60,000 nt of DNA from Lineus longissimus (GCF_910592395.1 NC_088313.1:12852437-12912436); one strand, 5' to 3'; shown: positions 10,876 to 22,026, counted from the stretch's first letter. Notes: generated from the sequence alone by a model not told the origin. Numbers and translations: made by a program.

Positions 10876-12155
10876 GTAGCAAATATTTCGGTTTTCATAT
10901 TCGTAACCTATTTTGCAATAAAAACATAATTTGGTGTTGTTGCGTGCGCAACCGGTTAGACACTAGGACGGCGTTGCTTGCCCTACTGACAAGCTCGCAC
11001 TGGACTGCTTGATATCGGAATTTCGTTAGTCCTAGACTGGTTGCCTACCAGGGCTAAAGAAGCCATATTAGTATACATGTATTTAGTGTGTTGGGTTTTT
11101 TTACAGCTGGTATGAATGATCTCCATCACCCGCGCATTGCGCCCATAATTGTTAGAACTCAAATTTTCTTCGGCGACGTTCTCTGATGACCGGATCGGGA
11201 GCGCCCGAGACTGGAATATGCAACTTTATGCAGCTGTTGAAACAGAAACCTAATTCTCGCGCGAATGCATGGCGTACAGTCAACTGGTGTACACCTACAC
11301 TTCAACTTTGAGGGTAAATTATCGTCGTCTGATGATAACTTCGATTCAGCTGAACTGGTAAACATGATAAGTTACGTGAAACTGCACAATATACTACTCT
11401 GAAGTCCAGACTACATGTATATAATACAGTCGTATTTCAAGTCGTGGACTGCAATTTGGATAACCATTTCGTTGTAGCCATCTCATGCACCGATCCAATT
11501 TGATGTTAAAAACATTACTGTAAAAATCCAGATGGAATGGCACTATGAAAACTGTCGTCAATTAAATGAATATTCGATAACCATACACAATACAACCGGA
11601 ATCTGCAATAAATATTTGAAATATTCCATAAGTATCAAATTGTTCAAACCTCTATTATTTATCGACTTAGGGAAAAAAAGCAACATGCAGGACAAAATGA
11701 TCTGCATTCTTCTCGGACCAATTCCACATCGGCCGTGGTTGGGAGAAGGGGAAAACGTTAGCAGTTTTTACAAATTATTATTGTATACATATTCAATATT
11801 GATCTTTTCATGTGCACTGTTTTGGGGTGTTCCGCCCAGTTTCCCTAGCTTACGCAATTTTCGTAGATTCCGCTTTTTTCCACTGGCCGTCAGGATGAGA
11901 TATAGAGTGGAGCTCATTGTTGCCAACCTCTATAATATATACAGGGTATACCAAAAAGGCGGTATCCGCCTAAACGTTAATAATGGGTTTATTTAATCAA
12001 GATGCGTGCATTACTTATGAAGATTGTCTAATCAACAAAGAGCGAGAGCCTGCCATCGCCCACAATGTAATGTATAAAACCTAATTTGAACATATTCATC
12101 CACTTCATTTAAAGATGTCATATCTTAAATTTTAACCTAATTGCCGAACTAGCAG
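10876..12155. other. Unit I intron 2
   Basis: Lies between the phase-0 donor at 10875 and the phase-0 acceptor at 12155. It contains an imperfect hairpin at 10948-11046 (GCAACCGGTTAGACACTAGG pairing with a distal GGTTGC end), repeated at about 24040-24180, 46314-46430 and 49893-49989. The 154-residue frame at 11532-11996 is not conserved in the sister introns. Confidence 0.55.
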
Positions 12156-13262
12156 AGGGGCACCTATCGGTCGTACCGTGATGTAAGGATCTATGGCCAG
12201 TTCCCACCGTGGGCGGAATCGGTATTTTACCACACAGGGCTAAGTGTCATAGTCACAGTAGCTCGTTTTCGTTACTCCTTGAGTCCTTATCGTAACGTCT
12301 ACGTCTACAGCCATGATGATATAAGCGGAGATTTTAAACTGATATATCACTTTCACTTTAACGAGCTCGCATTCATTGCTGGCGAATATGGCAATGATGT
12401 CATAGGTGTAAGCACTCATCATGGACGCAAATATCCCTATGAAAAGTTCCGAGCATATCAAGTCAATTTGAAGGGAAATGGCAATTCCCGAGAGTTGATT
12501 CTACCGTATGGTGAACTTAAGAAACGCCTAGGTCCAAGAAATTCGAGGTTCAAATATTTCAAAATGGTTTCATGTGGTGAGAATGTTTTCTTGGAGTTGA
12601 CCTTTCGATGCAAATTTCAGAAGCACAAGAACAGGGGAAAAGCCCTGTCTGTGTCTTGGTTAAATTGGTATAAAATAGTAAACGTAGGGTTCATTCTTAA
12701 ACTTCGGTATGTTAAAAGCCTAAAAGAGATGCGCTATGATCTTATGCCTGAAGTCGGAAGTGTTTTATCATTTGATATGAAGAACATTATGTTAGAGGAT
12801 ATCCGATGTGATTTAAATGGTTATCTCTATAAATCATCAGCCAGAACACACTCCATCACCATCTTAGAAAAACCGTACGAGTATAATAAATCCACGTCGA
12901 TCATATTTTGTGATGATTTGTTCAGAAAATTGGGAGACTCTGCAGTTGTGTCTTTGCTCGGATCATATAATGTCGTCGTTGAGGTTCATCGGTCGAATTT
13001 AGTTACCAGCGTGAATTTAATACATGCTCCTAAGGAGAACTTCAAGCTGAATCCTAAGAATCACGCTCTATATCTGTTTAGGTTGCAATTGGGGCCATGC
13101 CTGGATGAATCCGAGGTGGAAGCTAAGAATACGTTATTGATGACCTTCCGTGACCCATTTGTCTCAAATCATTGGTTAATTGTTGATGCTAATGAAAGAT
13201 TATTTGCCTGGCCCAAATGCGGTACTGGTAAGCAAATGACCGCAAAGGTATTTACTCTGTAG
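12156..13262 (+). CDS. Terminal exon, unit I: unknown approximately 330-370 residue extracellular domain
   Basis: The frame is open from the acceptor CTAGCAG/AGG (12155/12156, phase 0) to TAG 13262, 368 codons. Three array copies (also 25267 and 51198) keep it open over about 330 codons with mostly conservative changes, which is strong evidence of coding. It starts RGTYRSYRDVRIYGQFPPW and ends LFAWPKCGTGKQMTAKVFTL. It is rich in alternating hydrophobic residues (beta-type) with about five Cys, and has no transmembrane segment. I recognise no family. The preceding PAN exon ends in the matching phase, so the two probably belong to one secreted protein. An AAG/GTATTT donor at 13247 offers a longer splice form, but the stop five codons on and the downstream AATAAA favour a terminal exon. 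Confidence 0.7.
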   Translation, partial: RGTYRSYRDVRIYGQFPPWAESVFYHTGLSVIVTVARFRYSLSPYRNVYVYSHDDISGDFKLIYHFHFNELAFIAGEYGNDVIGVSTHHGRKYPYEKFRAYQVNLKGNGNSRELILPYGELKKRLGPRNSRFKYFKMVSCGENVFLELTFRCKFQKHKNRGKALSVSWLNWYKIVNVGFILKLRYVKSLKEMRYDLMPEVGSVLSFDMKNIMLEDIRCDLNGYLYKSSARTHSITILEKPYEYNKSTSIIFCDDLFRKLGDSAVVSLLGSYNVVVEVHRSNLVTSVNLIHAPKENFKLNPKNHALYLFRLQLGPCLDESEVEAKNTLLMTFRDPFVSNHWLIVDANERLFAWPKCGTGKQMTAKVFTL

Positions 13263-13517
13263 CAAAGTACTTGGGTGGACCTATATAAAGCTGAACTGCA
13301 CGAACATGTACAAATCTCACAGTGGCTGATTCAGAAATTAAGTAGAGACGGATACGGCACAGCTGTGGATGCAAACTTTCAGACTGCTACTATGTCTAAT
13401 AATTCATTTTCGGAACTTGTAAACCAGAATCTTTGTTTAAATCCATATATCTATGCAAGACCGAATCAGATATCGTAGCATTCCACTCTCCACCGTAAGG
13501 TATCGCCGTGTCGCATG

Positions 13518-13523
13518 AATAAA
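13518..13523 (+). terminator. Candidate polyadenylation signal AATAAA, unit I
   Basis: Lies 256 bases past the terminal-exon stop. A matching AATAAA is at 52572-52577 in unit IV; unit II has AATAAT there. Confidence 0.45.
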
Positions 13524-14264
13524 TTAATTGATATTCCGGGAGATATGATTGTCGCAATAAGTATTGTGAGGGAAATTACACATGCAGTAAAGCGTTTTTC
13601 GGATCATTCAGATCTGGCCATATTTACGTTGCTCTTCTCTTGTCATTAAACTGTAATAGTGTGATCACCAAAATTATAGTTATGTTTACACCGACTTGGG
13701 CAGCCGGTGTCATAAAGTTGACTGGGTTTAATTGACACCATAAAGGAGCATTGGTGAGGCCAGGGTCATTCATATCAAAATTTGAAAGACTCTCAGACTG
13801 GCTGAAAGACTCTGGTTAGGCCAATCCCAACGATACTAAGTAATTTAGTCTTGTGAAACACCACTTCTTTTGGTAAACGAGATGTTGTCTCATTCCGGAG
13901 TTCAACTAAGTGTCCTCGACGAGGCGATATGAAAAAGCTATGATCAAGTTGATGACTGTTATTTGAATGACGGTCGCTGTATTTTAGAGATCATCTTTTA
14001 AATAAGAGTCTGGAAAGAGTCAGTTCGACCACTAAACTATTATGGCAATACAACGCAATAGTTGTAAATTGAAAGTGTAAGAAAGCGTTATTCGGAGGTT
14101 TCAGCTTGCATCTTCTTTTATTGACGGTCATGGCCTCTATGGACCATATAATACAATCCATCAGAATACAATACGGCCGGATACTTTTTCCAGGGGGACA
14201 TTTTCCACTTCTACACTGGATTGTGTGACCCAGTTCGATTTTGTCATCGATCAATTGAATTCAC
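13524..14264. other. Unit I 3' flank
   Basis: Collinear with 26600-27296 and 52580-53284. Short direct repeats of GAAAGACTCTCAGACTGG type lie near 13785-13815. The short minus-strand frame at 13991-14254 is partly shared by the other units but shows no domain. No gene is supported. Confidence 0.4.
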
Positions 14265-14490
14265 CATCGCGTTGCAAAGATATCTGGTCAATCATCTTCA
14301 TCGAATCGGAGTTTACGTCCTCATTTCAAAGATGTTTGGTCGCCGTCGTCACCGAGTTGGAGTTCATGCTCACGTTCGTGTTTCAACGATCGCTGGTCGA
14401 GTGTAGTCACCGAGTCGGAGCTCACGACCACGTTTCAACGATCTCAGGTTGATTATTTTCACCATGTCGGAGTTCATGCAAATCTTTGAT
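14265..14490. repeat. Diverged approximately 57-bp minisatellite, unit I
   Basis: About four imperfect copies of a block carrying TTTCAACGATC and CACCGAGTCGGAGTTCATG, spaced about 57 bp. Since 57 is a multiple of three, the frame stays open by periodicity. Equivalent arrays are at 27297-27515 and 53285-53495. Confidence 0.6.
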
Positions 14491-14587
14491 CGTTGTGTTT
14501 GTATTTTTTAAGTCTATTTTTGACTACTTCTCAATGTTGTCTAGATGCATGATTTGCTTTAATGTTATCATTATCTTTAATGTTATC

Positions 14588-15978
14588 TAACGCCAGATGG
14601 CAAGACGAGCCCAGATCATAAGATTTCGAAGGTTGACGGAGATGTTGATGAGAAGGAAAATGTTGATAAGGACGTACAAGGCGATGAACTCAATGAGTGC
14701 AGTACGGGTGAATACAGTGAATCCGACAGGCAGACGGTGTGTGATCCGCTACTGGCGTATGTTGCATTCGCGATCAACTCGGGGACTTATGACGCGGTAA
14801 AAAAGGCGGTATCAACGTTCTTCTCTGGAAATATCATCCTACACGCAAAAAACAAGCTGTGGGAGATTGGTGACTCAAATATATTAGGCAAAAAGGAGAA
14901 CAGGAAAGCCTCTGTTAATAGAACAGAAGAGGCAGCAAATGCGGCTGATATTGTGATGGCTATTCGTAAGCTAGACGCCGCTGACAAATTACCTAACTTC
15001 GTGATTGCAGCGAGCGATCTAGGAAAGATACCCAGAGCTCATCCAGAGGAGCTAAATAACATCTCGTTGGTCGACAGACTGGCCAAGCTTGAGCATAGAA
15101 TAACTGAAGTTCAGTGTGTTGTGGAGAAGAACTCTCTCGAGATATTGAACTTGGCGACTCGTGGCGAAGATGAAAACAAGGAGACTGTAGAGGAGGAAGC
15201 AATGGATACGCTGACGGCAGACAGAGGGGATTCCTCGCAGAGTGTGGTCACGGGATCGAGTGGGCCTCCAACTTCATTCCAGTCAATATACGCATCGACA
15301 TCGCGCAATACTTCCCCTGTAACGAGGGGGCATAACGGTCGGAGGGGAGGTGCCCGTGGAATGTCCAGGAGTACCACGTCCAACAGATCGGAGGGAACGC
15401 TAGATAAAGATATACCTTCGTACGCGGAAGTTACTGAGCAGCCCGCGAAATACAACTCTTTCCTTTCTAAGGAACATCACTCATCAAGAGGAAGGAGGCC
15501 ACCGGGCCCCCTAATGTCTATTCATAGAAGTGTGTCACGCCTTAAGGGTGCTGATAGCATGCAGTCGCTAGCATCGGACTATGTGGGTTGTGACAGTGAC
15601 GGTTTCGAACCAGGCATACATGAATTACTGAAAAGAAAGAAACGCGAGGCCAAAAGGCGCAAGGCCATTACTGGCAGCGGAAAATCGCACGACAAATTAA
15701 AGGCTGGTCCGGAACCAGCAAGGGACGCTTTCGTCTATAGGATAAACAAGGGAACTCTCGAAGCGGACATAGAGGATTACGTGTCGGAGCAGAATATCAA
15801 AGTGCGCGCGGTTAAAATGCTCTCGCACTGTGACGCAGCTTTTTGCTCGTTTAGAGTGACGGTGGGGAAGTCGGACTTTCCAAAGCTAATGAGTGAGGGC
15901 ACGTGGCCTGAAGGAGTAATGGTAAGAAAATATATCGTCCCGTCTCGGGATCGCGCCACAAAAGAATCCGTTATATGA
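14588..15978 (+). CDS. LINE ORF1 protein (nucleic-acid-binding type), 5'-truncated
   Basis: The frame is open from about 14588, with the first ATG at 14737 (413 codons from there). The N-terminal part is acidic. Next comes a segment resembling many invertebrate LINE ORF1 proteins (PRAHPEELNNISLVDRLAKLE, likely coiled coil). A low-complexity Ser/Gly/Arg middle and a basic KRKKREAKRRK tract follow. The C-terminal block (DAFVYRINKGTLEADIEDY) is RRM-like. ORF1 proteins coat LINE RNA and act as chaperones. The stop TGA overlaps the ORF2 start (ATGA at 15975-15978), which suggests coupled reinitiation. Confidence 0.65.
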
Positions 15979-16991
15979 ACAAGAGCCCTCTAACGTATTA
16001 CTTCATTTTTACTTGTATCCTATTCCCAATCATGGCACAGTCGTTCGGCAATAGACTTCCACTTTCCATCACCAGTTACAACGCTCAGGGACTTGGTACT
16101 TGGAGAGTTGAATACCTGACAATCCTTTCGGACAAATACGATTTTATATTTGTGCAAGAACACTGGCTTCACGAGTGCGAACTTTTTGATGTGTTGACCA
16201 GTAGATTTCCCGAATGCAATGCCCACGCGGTATCTGGGATGGAGCCTGGCGTTATAACGAGGGGCAGGCCTTATGGTGGCACTGCCATCCTCTGGAAGAC
16301 TAGTATCAGGCATGTAATCTCGCCAGTTACTTTCAAAACGAACCGGTTTTGCGCCATTGTTGTAGAATTAACTGACTCGGTAAAAATACTTATGTGCAAT
16401 GTATATATGCCAGGCGTCGATAACCCCACCGAGTACGAAGACACTTTACAAGAATTGAATGCTCTGTTTGCTCAACAAGATATTGACCGAATAATTCTGG
16501 GAGGAGATTTTAATGTAGATTGGGTCAGAACGCATCTGAACACGACTCAACAACTTGAGATATTCCTGCAGTCAGAGTCACTGAAGACTATCAGCGATTT
16601 TGGTGAGATTGATTTTACATTCGAGAGTAAGATAAACAACAGCAGGTCAGTGTTAGACCATTTCTATATCACAGAGAATCTTCTGGGGGACATATCTGAC
16701 CATAGAGTGACTCACGATGTTGATAACTTTTCAGATCACTCGCCACTTTCTGTCGAGTTTAACATGCAGATTGAACATGTTTATAATGAAGGGCAGTCAG
16801 CCGGTGCCCGAGGAAATGTGCCTAAATGGGACTCACTCGCCCCAGAAGACATTGTGCAATATAAGTTTAATCTAGACAGGGAGGTGAACGCCATTGAAAA
16901 ACGGCACGCGACTATTGTAATATATTCAAATGTAATGACCACAAGGAAGGGATCGAGGCTTTACACAATGATATCATTAGTGCATGTTTAA
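15975..16991 (+). pseudogene. LINE ORF2 N-terminus: APE-type endonuclease (frameshifted at its end)
   Basis: This codes for the nicking endonuclease that starts target-primed reverse transcription. Visible motifs include SYNAQGLG, QEHWLHE, GRPYGGTAILW, GGDFNVDW and the catalytic NFSDHSPL, in the usual EEP order over about 250 residues. The frame leaves the true path near 16925, where a one-base change shifts the downstream FKCNDHKEG segment into another frame. The frame then stops at 16991. The endonuclease domain itself looks complete. Confidence 0.75.
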
Positions 16992-18844
16992 CTGCAGGGG
17001 AAGAATGTTTTCCTAGTCAGGTCAATGCTCAGGTAAAAGGTCGGAAACCTTTTCCAGGGTGGAACGAAAACATTGGAGAGCTTAGAGAAAGGGCGCTGCT
17101 TTGGCACAACATCTGGAAGGCCGGGGGGTCGCAAAGGCAAGGGGTCGTATTCGAGATCCGTAAAACGACTATATATAGGGCGAGATACCACCATGCCGTC
17201 AAACTCTCCAAAAAGGAGAATAAGGTAGCTGAGAGTAATAGAATAGCAATGGCATACCTGGAAAAGAATGACAGCGACTTCTGGAAGTTGATCAATAGGG
17301 GAAAAAAGAAGAAACAGACCTACGCGGTGAGAATTGATGATGCTATGGATGATAGATCCATCGCGGATAGGTTTGCTGTTAAATATGAGGCTTTATATTC
17401 ATCGGTTGGTTACGACGAGGATCAGATGAGTGATATAATTAAAGACTTGGACAACGACATAGACTCTAGATGTGAAACTAACAGATGTGGGTGCATAAGC
17501 CACACTATCTCAGCAGTTGAAGTTCGATCTGCAATTTTCAAACTGAACAAAGGAAAACATGATGGTGGGAAGACTCTATTTAGTGACCATTTGATACATG
17601 GTACAGAGGTACTCGACAAGAAGCTAGCGGAGCTTTTCACGCTCATGTTGTCCCATTCTTACATACCAGAGGCGTTCAAAAGGTCGATTATTGATTATTA
17701 TCTCTCGCATGGAAGTAATGTTTACGTGACGTTATTAGATGCCAGTCGTGCATTCGATAGGATTGAATACACCAGGCTGTTCAACTTGATAGTAAAAAAG
17801 AAATGTTGTCCACTGATTATGAAATTTCTGGCAACGCTGTACACGTGTCAATATGTCCAAGTAAAATGGAAGGACACTCTAAGTAGGGTAATTAATGTAA
17901 AAAATGGTATAAAGCAGGGTGGAGTAATGTCCCCTATTTTATTCTGCATTTACTCGGATGAAATGCTACTGGACTTGAAACAGTCGAGTTACGGATGTTA
18001 TATTGGCCAACAATTTGTAGGGGCATTGGCGTACGCCAATGATGTAGTTCTATTGTGCCCCACCAGACATGGCATGCAGGAAATGCTTAAGATTTGTGAT
18101 AGATATTCCGAGGAGTATAGATTATTGTTCAATGTCATTAAAACACACTTCCTATTGTTTGGAAAAGAAGCAGCCGATACTTTTTTAAGGTGGCAAAACA
18201 ACAGACTTGAGGTAGAAGATATAGCAAATCACCTGGGCCATATCATAGGCCCCCACGCCGAGCAGACACTTATTGATCAAGCTATTGGAAACATGATTGC
18301 CCGAACTAATGCACTTGTCTCTGCATTTGGTCATTGCGACATTGATGTAAAATATCGCCTGTTCAAAACATATGTCATGTGTTTATACGGCAGCGTACTG
18401 TGGGATTTTTCTTCTAGGCACATGGATAGACTGCTTACGACCTGGAGGAAATGTATAAGGAAACTATTCAAATTACCGTATCGGACAAATTTGTTGCCTA
18501 CTATATGCCGGGATATCAATCCGGAATTTCAGATGCACAGCAGGTTTTTAAAAATTTTTAAGACTGCTCTGAGAAGTAATAATGAACTGGTTGAACTGTC
18601 TGCGAAATTAGTCATTTACGGAAGTAGTTCCTCCGTCGGGGGAAACATCAATGTACTATGTGAGAAGATAGGGACCGATAGGGACAACCTTATTAGAAGG
18701 GGTAACAAAGTTGGTGATATCGAAACGAATGACATAGGCAGTGTGATCAGGGATCTTATACTGATGAGAGACAGGGGTGACTATCACCTCTTTGATAGAG
18801 ATGAGCTGTCAGATGCTATTACGCATCTAGCATGCGAATGGTAA
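16925..18844 (+). pseudogene. LINE ORF2 reverse transcriptase with internal deletion and mutated YADD
   Basis: This continues ORF2 in the frame of 17249-18844. After the linker, an in-frame deletion near 17690 joins the end of the fingers (SYIPEAFKRS) directly to the region just before motif A (DYYLSHGSNVYV), removing the earliest RT blocks. Motif A is LLDASRAFDRI and motif B NGIKQGGVMSP. The catalytic box reads YAND instead of YADD (LAYANDVVLL), so a metal-binding Asp is lost. The C-terminal domain runs to TAA 18844. The copy cannot be active. It is a sister of the fragment at 9000-10172. Confidence 0.75.
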
Positions 18845-19239
18845 GTTGACCTTTGCCCCCCCCCCGCGGCAGAGGATCCATGAGAATTTTTCTTTCATAA
18901 ATAGACTTTGATACATGTACTTTGTTTTTACGTTCTCGTCTTGTTCAATGCACCTTTTCTTGTAAGCGCACAATGCACAATACTGTAAAATGTACAAGAG
19001 TACGATAAATAAACTATATATATATATATAATCCTGTGGTTCTGGTCATCATTTAATCGCGAGGCTTTCAAGCTTCCTGGGATCACTTGATGAGCATGAA
19101 TAATTGGTGAGATAGAAGACATTTGCAAGTAAGTTGAAGTGTGATTTAGATTCGATCGAAACGTTCCGACGTCCGCGATCATTCATGTATATACTATGGT
19201 CAGGTCAGCTAGCGTGTGCTATCTCATGTTATTACTCCA

Positions 19240-19965
19240 TTCCCGATTGAGGGTCCCATGGAATCGCAACGTTTAGCTCAACTCTGCTCATTGTACTTTT
19301 AAAAATTGTATGGTTTGCGATTCTGTCAGGTCCGGCCAATGGAGACCAGTTTGCCACTGGCAAACCTGTAGACCAGTGCAACCTGCTCAGGGTCGGACAA
19401 TCGGCGACTAAACCTGTATCCCAACCAGAGTCTTTGACTTTGGTGTGGAGGGTGGCCAGACACCCAGATGGACCTAAAACCAATATCCATCTCAATAGAT
19501 GATGAGCTCATTGTTGAGCCCTTGGCCATCTATCGACTCCCGAAGTGGAGATGGGCTCTGCAAGGAGTTACCCAGCCCGTGAATCAACATGGCAAGGAAA
19601 ACAACGAAATCCATACCGGATCGGATGCGTCCCGGGTTAAGAACGTTCGCGCCTACCACAAGGCAGGGTGGAGCTGATAAATGTGCAACTGGCACCCAGA
19701 CACCCATAATCTGACTTTGGCGACAGAACATCGTTATCGGAAAATGGCATGTGCGAACCCTGAATGCTGCGGACGAGGTCGAACAGTTCGAGTATGAACT
19801 TCAGCGGTACAGGTGGAACATTGTTGGTCTGGCTGTGGCCAGGCTCACTGGTACAGGTGAGATGACAAAAGCTGATGGACACAGACTCTTCTTGATTGGT
19901 CAACATTCCTAGCGTGGGCATGGAACAGCAGGCTTGGTTCATAAGGACACGGCTCCAGCAGTTCT
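19240..19965 (+). pseudogene. Decayed RTE-type LINE, 5' region and endonuclease start (unit I)
   Basis: From about 19738 the plus strand reads an RTE/CFDP2-like endonuclease N-terminus (WHVRTLNAADEVEQFEYEL, RYRWNIVGL, TGTGEMTKADGHRLF, then HGTAGLVHKD), with stops and a lost catalytic Glu. Upstream sequence resembles a LINE 5' region. Its continuation lies beyond the hairpin MITE, at 20200. Equivalent copies in units II (27817-28523) and IV (53793-54510) show that it predates the array duplication. Confidence 0.65.
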
Positions 19966-20178
19966 AAAAGCAACTAATTGGCAGCTCCTATTGCACCAAA
20001 TGTGAAATTACTAAAAACTAACCAATAATTAGTTGTTCCAACTAAAAAGGGTATAGTAAAACTACCATTAAAATGGTTAAGAATTACCAGAGTTAAAACA
20101 ACTAATTTCGCAGTCAGTGTAATAGCAACTACACGTACCAGAGTAGTAATTAAAACGTAACTATAATTAGTTACTTTT
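19966..20178. mobile_element. Hairpin MITE inside the RTE fragment (unit I)
   Basis: Its terminal repeats are AAAAGCAACTAATT and the complement of AAAAGTAACTAATT. A second inner inverted repeat is built on CCAACTGTGAAATTA-like sequence. It splits the endonuclease reading frame. The same copy is at 28524-28732 and 54511-54720, so insertion came before duplication of the units. Confidence 0.6.
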
Positions 20179-20199
20179 ACTATTTAATTTTAAAAAGAG

Positions 20200-20775
20200 T
20201 ACTAACCAGTCTCCAACCGTATGATGACTGTGAGGATCAGCGCAAAACCATTCAACCTGTCAGTTGTCCAGATCTACGCGCCAACAAGCTATGGATCCGA
20301 GGACAAGATCAATGGCTTTTACGACGATTTCATGGCTACTATGCAGTCTCTCTCAATGCAGGACATTATTCTGGTAGTCGGGGGCTGTAACGCAAAAATC
20401 GGCACTGACGCCTCAGACGTCGGGAGATTTTACTCAGCAGTAACAAACCAGAGAGGCCTCCGGCTAACTGAATTTGCTAGATTCCACGAACTCGCCATAG
20501 CCAACTCCTTCCAGGCTCAAAAACTCAATCGAAAGACTACCTGGCATTCTCCTAGTGGTAACACACACAACATGATCGACTATATTATGGTTACGAAAAG
20601 GTTCACGAGCAGCATCAACATGGCTAAGACTAGGACCTATCCTGGAGCAGATGTTGGATTTGACCATGAGCCTGTCCTAAACTCAATGGCGCTTTTACTA
20701 TCCTCATGGCAAGCCACAATCCATGTCCGAGTTGTCCCTTTGAGACACTGCATTATGCTAAATGACCTTGAATGA
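20200..20775 (+). pseudogene. Decayed RTE-type LINE endonuclease, C-terminal half (unit I)
   Basis: The plus frame from 20221 reads RISAKPFNLSVVQIYAPTS, then NRKTTWHSPSGNTHNMIDYIMV, then YPGADVGFDHEPV: the second half of an RTE-clade EEP nuclease. The GDFN box is degraded to GGCN, and the last motif has FDHE in place of SDH. No reverse transcriptase follows. The 3' truncation is unlike normal LINE insertion, so the fragment was probably trimmed by recombination. Confidence 0.7.
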
Positions 20776-21010
20776 CGTTTGACAGTGAGAGACTGATATA
20801 TCTGCTCCTATGGCGGAATTTCAAATGTTAATTGCTTAAAAGAATTGGCGGCTTTTTATTGCAGTATGTTTGTTCTTCCTCTGGTTCATCATGAGTAAAC
20901 TATTTTTCTGAACGAGTTTGATGTTTTTCCAATTTTTATTTTATCTCTCAGATAGTAAAAAACGCGTTATTCGTTATTTCTAGGACGCACACGTCTTGGC
21001 GCAAAAGACC
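20776..21010. other. Spacer between units I and II
   Basis: Includes TTGCTTAAAAGAATTGGCGGC, the single-copy ancestor of the palindrome at 42961-43023. No coding signal. Confidence 0.45.
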
Positions 21011-21056
21011 TTTCCCGCCACGTGAGTGCACACTGATATCCGAGTTCACATATAAA
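21011..21056 (+). promoter_or_regulatory. Promoter-like module of unit II: E2F-like site, E-box, TATA box
   Basis: TTTCCCGCC (21011-21019) matches the E2F consensus, CACGTG (21019-21024) is a canonical E-box, and TATAAA lies at 21051-21056. The whole module recurs with the same spacing in unit III (TATAAA 43215-43220) and unit V (55620-55625). The signal-peptide exon starts about 840 bases downstream in each. The function is inferred. Confidence 0.5.
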
Positions 21057-21890
21057 CCCCGCTATCAAGACGCAACGTCATATCCATTTATCTTCGCATT
21101 TGCGGGGTAACCAAGCGCCATCAGCGAGACGACGGAAAATTCGAGATCAGCACCAAGAGGTCACAGGGTAGATCCATGGCTCCAGGAAACGCCTTACTAG
21201 TGCATCGATCCACGTGGAAATGGTCAACGCATGTAGAGCTAACTCGGTTCAAATCGGAGTCAACATCGAAATTCAGTCAGATTTTGAATTTTTCCTCTCT
21301 TTGTGCAATTTGTTGATGGAAACTACTTATTATATAGATTATGAGGTGACTGGGTAGGCGACAGCTGAATAATATTTCCCTTAATAATGCCAATGGTCTT
21401 TTAATGCCAACCCGCTTTAAAGTCTTAATTGGGCATCTCATAAAACATAACCCATGCTGGAATGCAAACAGGATTTTAAAAGTAGGAAGCAGATGTTTAG
21501 ACGTTTATGCTATACCCGATTAAACGACTGATAAGACGATAGAGATAATATATACTTGTTTACAAAACTGAATAAGATCTTAATAATCTCATACAAAACT
21601 TATCTCAATTTTGGCCCGGGAGAGCCTCTATAATTGATTCTTGTCGCATGCAGTTACCTGCGATGACCACCGTAAACATGGTAAATGAGTGAGTTTTGTC
21701 ATATGCAATCATGATCACCGGTCGTAATGACAAAAAGCACTAGTCTGCTTTAGGTTCAATGATCTGGATAACAAATAGCTACGTAACTACATTTTGTATA
21801 TATTAGTATCAACATGCGCATGGGGTCTGATTCTAATCTGCGATATCGATTATCAAAGCACTCGACGTCAAAATATAAAGGTTTTCTTTG

Positions 21891-22026
21891 ATGATTCAAT
21901 TTAATCAAATGCAATTATTGACGCTGGTTGTGTTGTTATTCATTAAACGTTGTCTTGTTAAAGCTACAGTTATTGTGTCATCAGGATCTATTGCATCGAT
22001 AGTGTCTGTTGCAGCAGAACTAGGAG
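21891..22026 (+). CDS. Signal-peptide exon of the unit II secreted gene
   Basis: The ATG follows a run of T-rich sequence. The peptide begins MIQFNQMQLLTLVVLLFI, a short polar start and strong hydrophobic core typical of a secretion signal, and continues TVIVSSGSIASIVSVAAEL. The exon ends GGAG/GTGACC in phase 1, matching the phase-1 acceptor of the PAN exon at 23573. Copies at 44040-44175 and 47312-47441 keep the frame and donor. Those at 6953 and 56464 are broken. If the donor is ignored the frame runs to 22169, but that extension is not conserved. Confidence 0.6.

Larger units (their letters stand above)
14565..19025 (+). mobile_element. LINE (non-LTR retrotransposon), approximately 4.45 kb, with ORF1 and ORF2
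   Basis: Inserted in unit I between sequence that is continuous at 27600 (unit II) and 53580 (unit IV). It has ORF1, an ATGA overlap to an apurinic-type endonuclease, then a reverse transcriptase with an internal deletion. The 3' end is a (TA)n tract (about 19010-19030) adjoining host ATCCTGTGG. The 5' end is truncated just inside or before ORF1. It is non-functional. Confidence 0.8.
1..21010. repeat. Tandem unit I of a five-copy gene-bearing array
   Basis: This is the first copy of a direct tandem unit, recognised by collinear similarity with 21011-43170, 46756-55570 and 55571-60000. The window opens about 12 bases downstream of where the TATA box sits in the other units, so the unit I promoter lies just outside. 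The copy is swollen by a TIR transposon (93-6048) and two LINEs (9000-10330 and about 14565-19025). Without these it is about 9.3 kb. Unit phase is arbitrary; I cut at the promoter-like module. Confidence 0.85.

Noticed and set aside
11532-11996. 154-residue frame in intron 2 of unit I
   Set aside because: Not open in units II or IV, and no domain.
13275-13478. 67-residue frame just after the unit I terminal exon, possible extra exon
   Set aside because: The matching sequence in units II and IV has a TAG right after the CACAG and further stops, so it is open by chance in unit I.
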